Positions 5,654 to 6,480 of a stretch of DNA of 6,480 nucleotides are shown one piece after another. The translations under genes and the position numbers were made by a program. Every line of letters starts with the position of its first letter. Positions within the stretch are counted from its first letter, which is position 1. Location of the stretch: positions 1-6,480 of the forward strand of contig RFSU01000131.1 in the NCBI GenBank assembly GCA_009923795.1, in the 5' to 3' direction. This DNA comes from Sphingomonadaceae bacterium. Its GTDB lineage: Bacteria > Pseudomonadota > Alphaproteobacteria > Sphingomonadales > Sphingomonadaceae. The notes under the pieces are model-generated. The model worked only from the letters and a program-made list of their open reading frames with translations. It was not told the origin of the DNA and did not search any database.

Positions 5654-6480
5654 CCTCCCGCGTCATCCATTTCTGGCGGCTGCTGAAATGGGGCCGCATT
5701 TTGGCGCGCAATGGCGCGTTGCTGGGGATTGAGCGCAGCCCGGCATCCCCGGCGGGTCTGCGCCGCATCGCACGCCTCGCCCGACTGGGCGCATTTCTCC
5801 CAAAACAGCCGGATTATGCCGGGGCATTTGAGAAAATTGGTCCGGCAGCCATCAAGCTTGGTCAGACGCTCGCTACCCGTCCCGACCTCGTCGGCGAAGA
5901 GGCGGCCCGCGATCTCCTGCGTCTGCAAGACACTTTGCCGGCCCTTCCCTTTGGAAAGGTGCGCGCGGCCGTTGAGCAATCGCTTGGCGTGCCGCTGGAG
6001 ACATTGTTTCAATCCGTTGACCCGCATCCGGTGGGCGCAGCCTCCGTTGCACAGGTCCACAAAGCCGTCACGACCGAGGGCCGGACGGTCGCGGTCAAAA
6101 TCCTGCGGCCCGGCATTGAAGAGAAATTCACCAGCGACATTGAAACCTATGAATGGATCGCTGCACATGCCGCCGCCCGCGGTGGGGAATTGGCAAGGCT
6201 CCGCCCGCGTGAGGTGATTGCGACGTTCAAACAATGGACGCTGCGCGAATTGGATTTGCGACGCGAAGCCGCCTCTGCCTCTGAATTGGCGGATATGATG
6301 CGGGCCGAAAGCGGCTATTTGGTTCCCGCCATTGATTGGACGCGCACCAGCCGCCGGGTGATGACGCTGGAGTGGATTGACGGGATCAAGCTCACCGATC
6401 GGGATGCTCTGGCAGCGGCGGGCGTTGACCTGAAGGCGACGGCGCGCACGCTGGTCAGAGCCTTTTTAACCCAAGCCATC
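5650..6480 (+). CDS. ubiB: UbiB, atypical kinase-like ubiquinone biosynthesis protein (3'-truncated by the window edge)
   Basis: The frame is open from TTG 5650 to the window end (277 codons), about half of a typical 500-residue UbiB. UbiB proteins are membrane-associated atypical kinase/ATPases of the ABC1/ADCK/COQ8 family needed for ubiquinone synthesis. Visible motifs: the KxGQ signature in AAIKLGQTLATRPDL, the alanine-rich nucleotide loop as VGAASVAQVH (Gly-Ala-Ala-Ser in place of the usual Ala-Ala-Ala-Ser), the VAVK lysine in VAVKILRPG, and the ExD motif in ELDLRREA. The C-terminal membrane helices are beyond the window. The TTG start overlaps the ubiE TGA by four bases (TTGA). It is chosen because the following residues TSRVIHFWRLLKWGRILA look like the family N-terminus, no nearer in-frame ATG exists, and GCGG lies 9 nt upstream; the exact start is less certain than the identity. 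Confidence 0.93.
   Translation, partial: MTSRVIHFWRLLKWGRILARNGALLGIERSPASPAGLRRIARLARLGAFLPKQPDYAGAFEKIGPAAIKLGQTLATRPDLVGEEAARDLLRLQDTLPALPFGKVRAAVEQSLGVPLETLFQSVDPHPVGAASVAQVHKAVTTEGRTVAVKILRPGIEEKFTSDIETYEWIAAHAAARGGELARLRPREVIATFKQWTLRELDLRREAASASELADMMRAESGYLVPAIDWTRTSRRVMTLEWIDGIKLTDRDALAAAGVDLKATARTLVRAFLTQAI

Noticed and set aside
5711..6217. 168-codon plus-strand frame and a 200-codon minus-strand frame (5632–6234)
   Set aside because: Both overlap ubiB, whose frame carries the KxGQ, VAVK and ExD motifs. They look like shadows in GC-rich coding DNA.

Overview
This window looks like core chromosome of an alphaproteobacterium. The leftward run mutM–rpsT–dnaA, facing ubiE–ubiB across a short divergent gap, is an arrangement I know from alphaproteobacteria, and the protein sequences fit that class. 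GANTC sites, the target of the alphaproteobacterial methylase CcrM, are clustered in front of dnaA. The DNA is moderately GC-rich by eye. I cannot name the family or genus.

Left part (1–1854, rightward): the 3' part of an LplT-like major facilitator transporter, then bfd (bacterioferritin-associated [2Fe-2S] ferredoxin) and bfr (heme bacterioferritin). Bfr stores iron as ferric mineral, and Bfd passes electrons to Bfr so that the iron can be released. A perfect 9-bp inverted repeat and two copies of a Fur-like half site sit immediately before the bfd start codon.

Middle (1855–4875, leftward): dnaA, rpsT and mutM, with an intergenic stretch of about 400 bp between rpsT and dnaA that holds the rpsT terminator and presumably the dnaA promoter. 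The dnaA gene is broken as read. Its two halves lie in different frames, and by family alignment about 7 nt are missing next to the arginine finger (Box VII). Because dnaA is normally essential, a sequence or assembly error, a recent mutation, or a second dnaA copy elsewhere are the explanations to separate.

Right part (4876–6480, rightward): a 46-bp divergent gap with overlapping dyads, then ubiE and the start of ubiB, whose TTG start overlaps the ubiE stop. Both serve ubiquinone synthesis. ubiB runs off the window.

I found no mobile elements, CRISPR arrays, tRNA or rRNA genes, and no clear new multi-gene system. The points most worth a second look are the dnaA lesion, the GANTC cluster before dnaA, and the bfd operator or hairpin.
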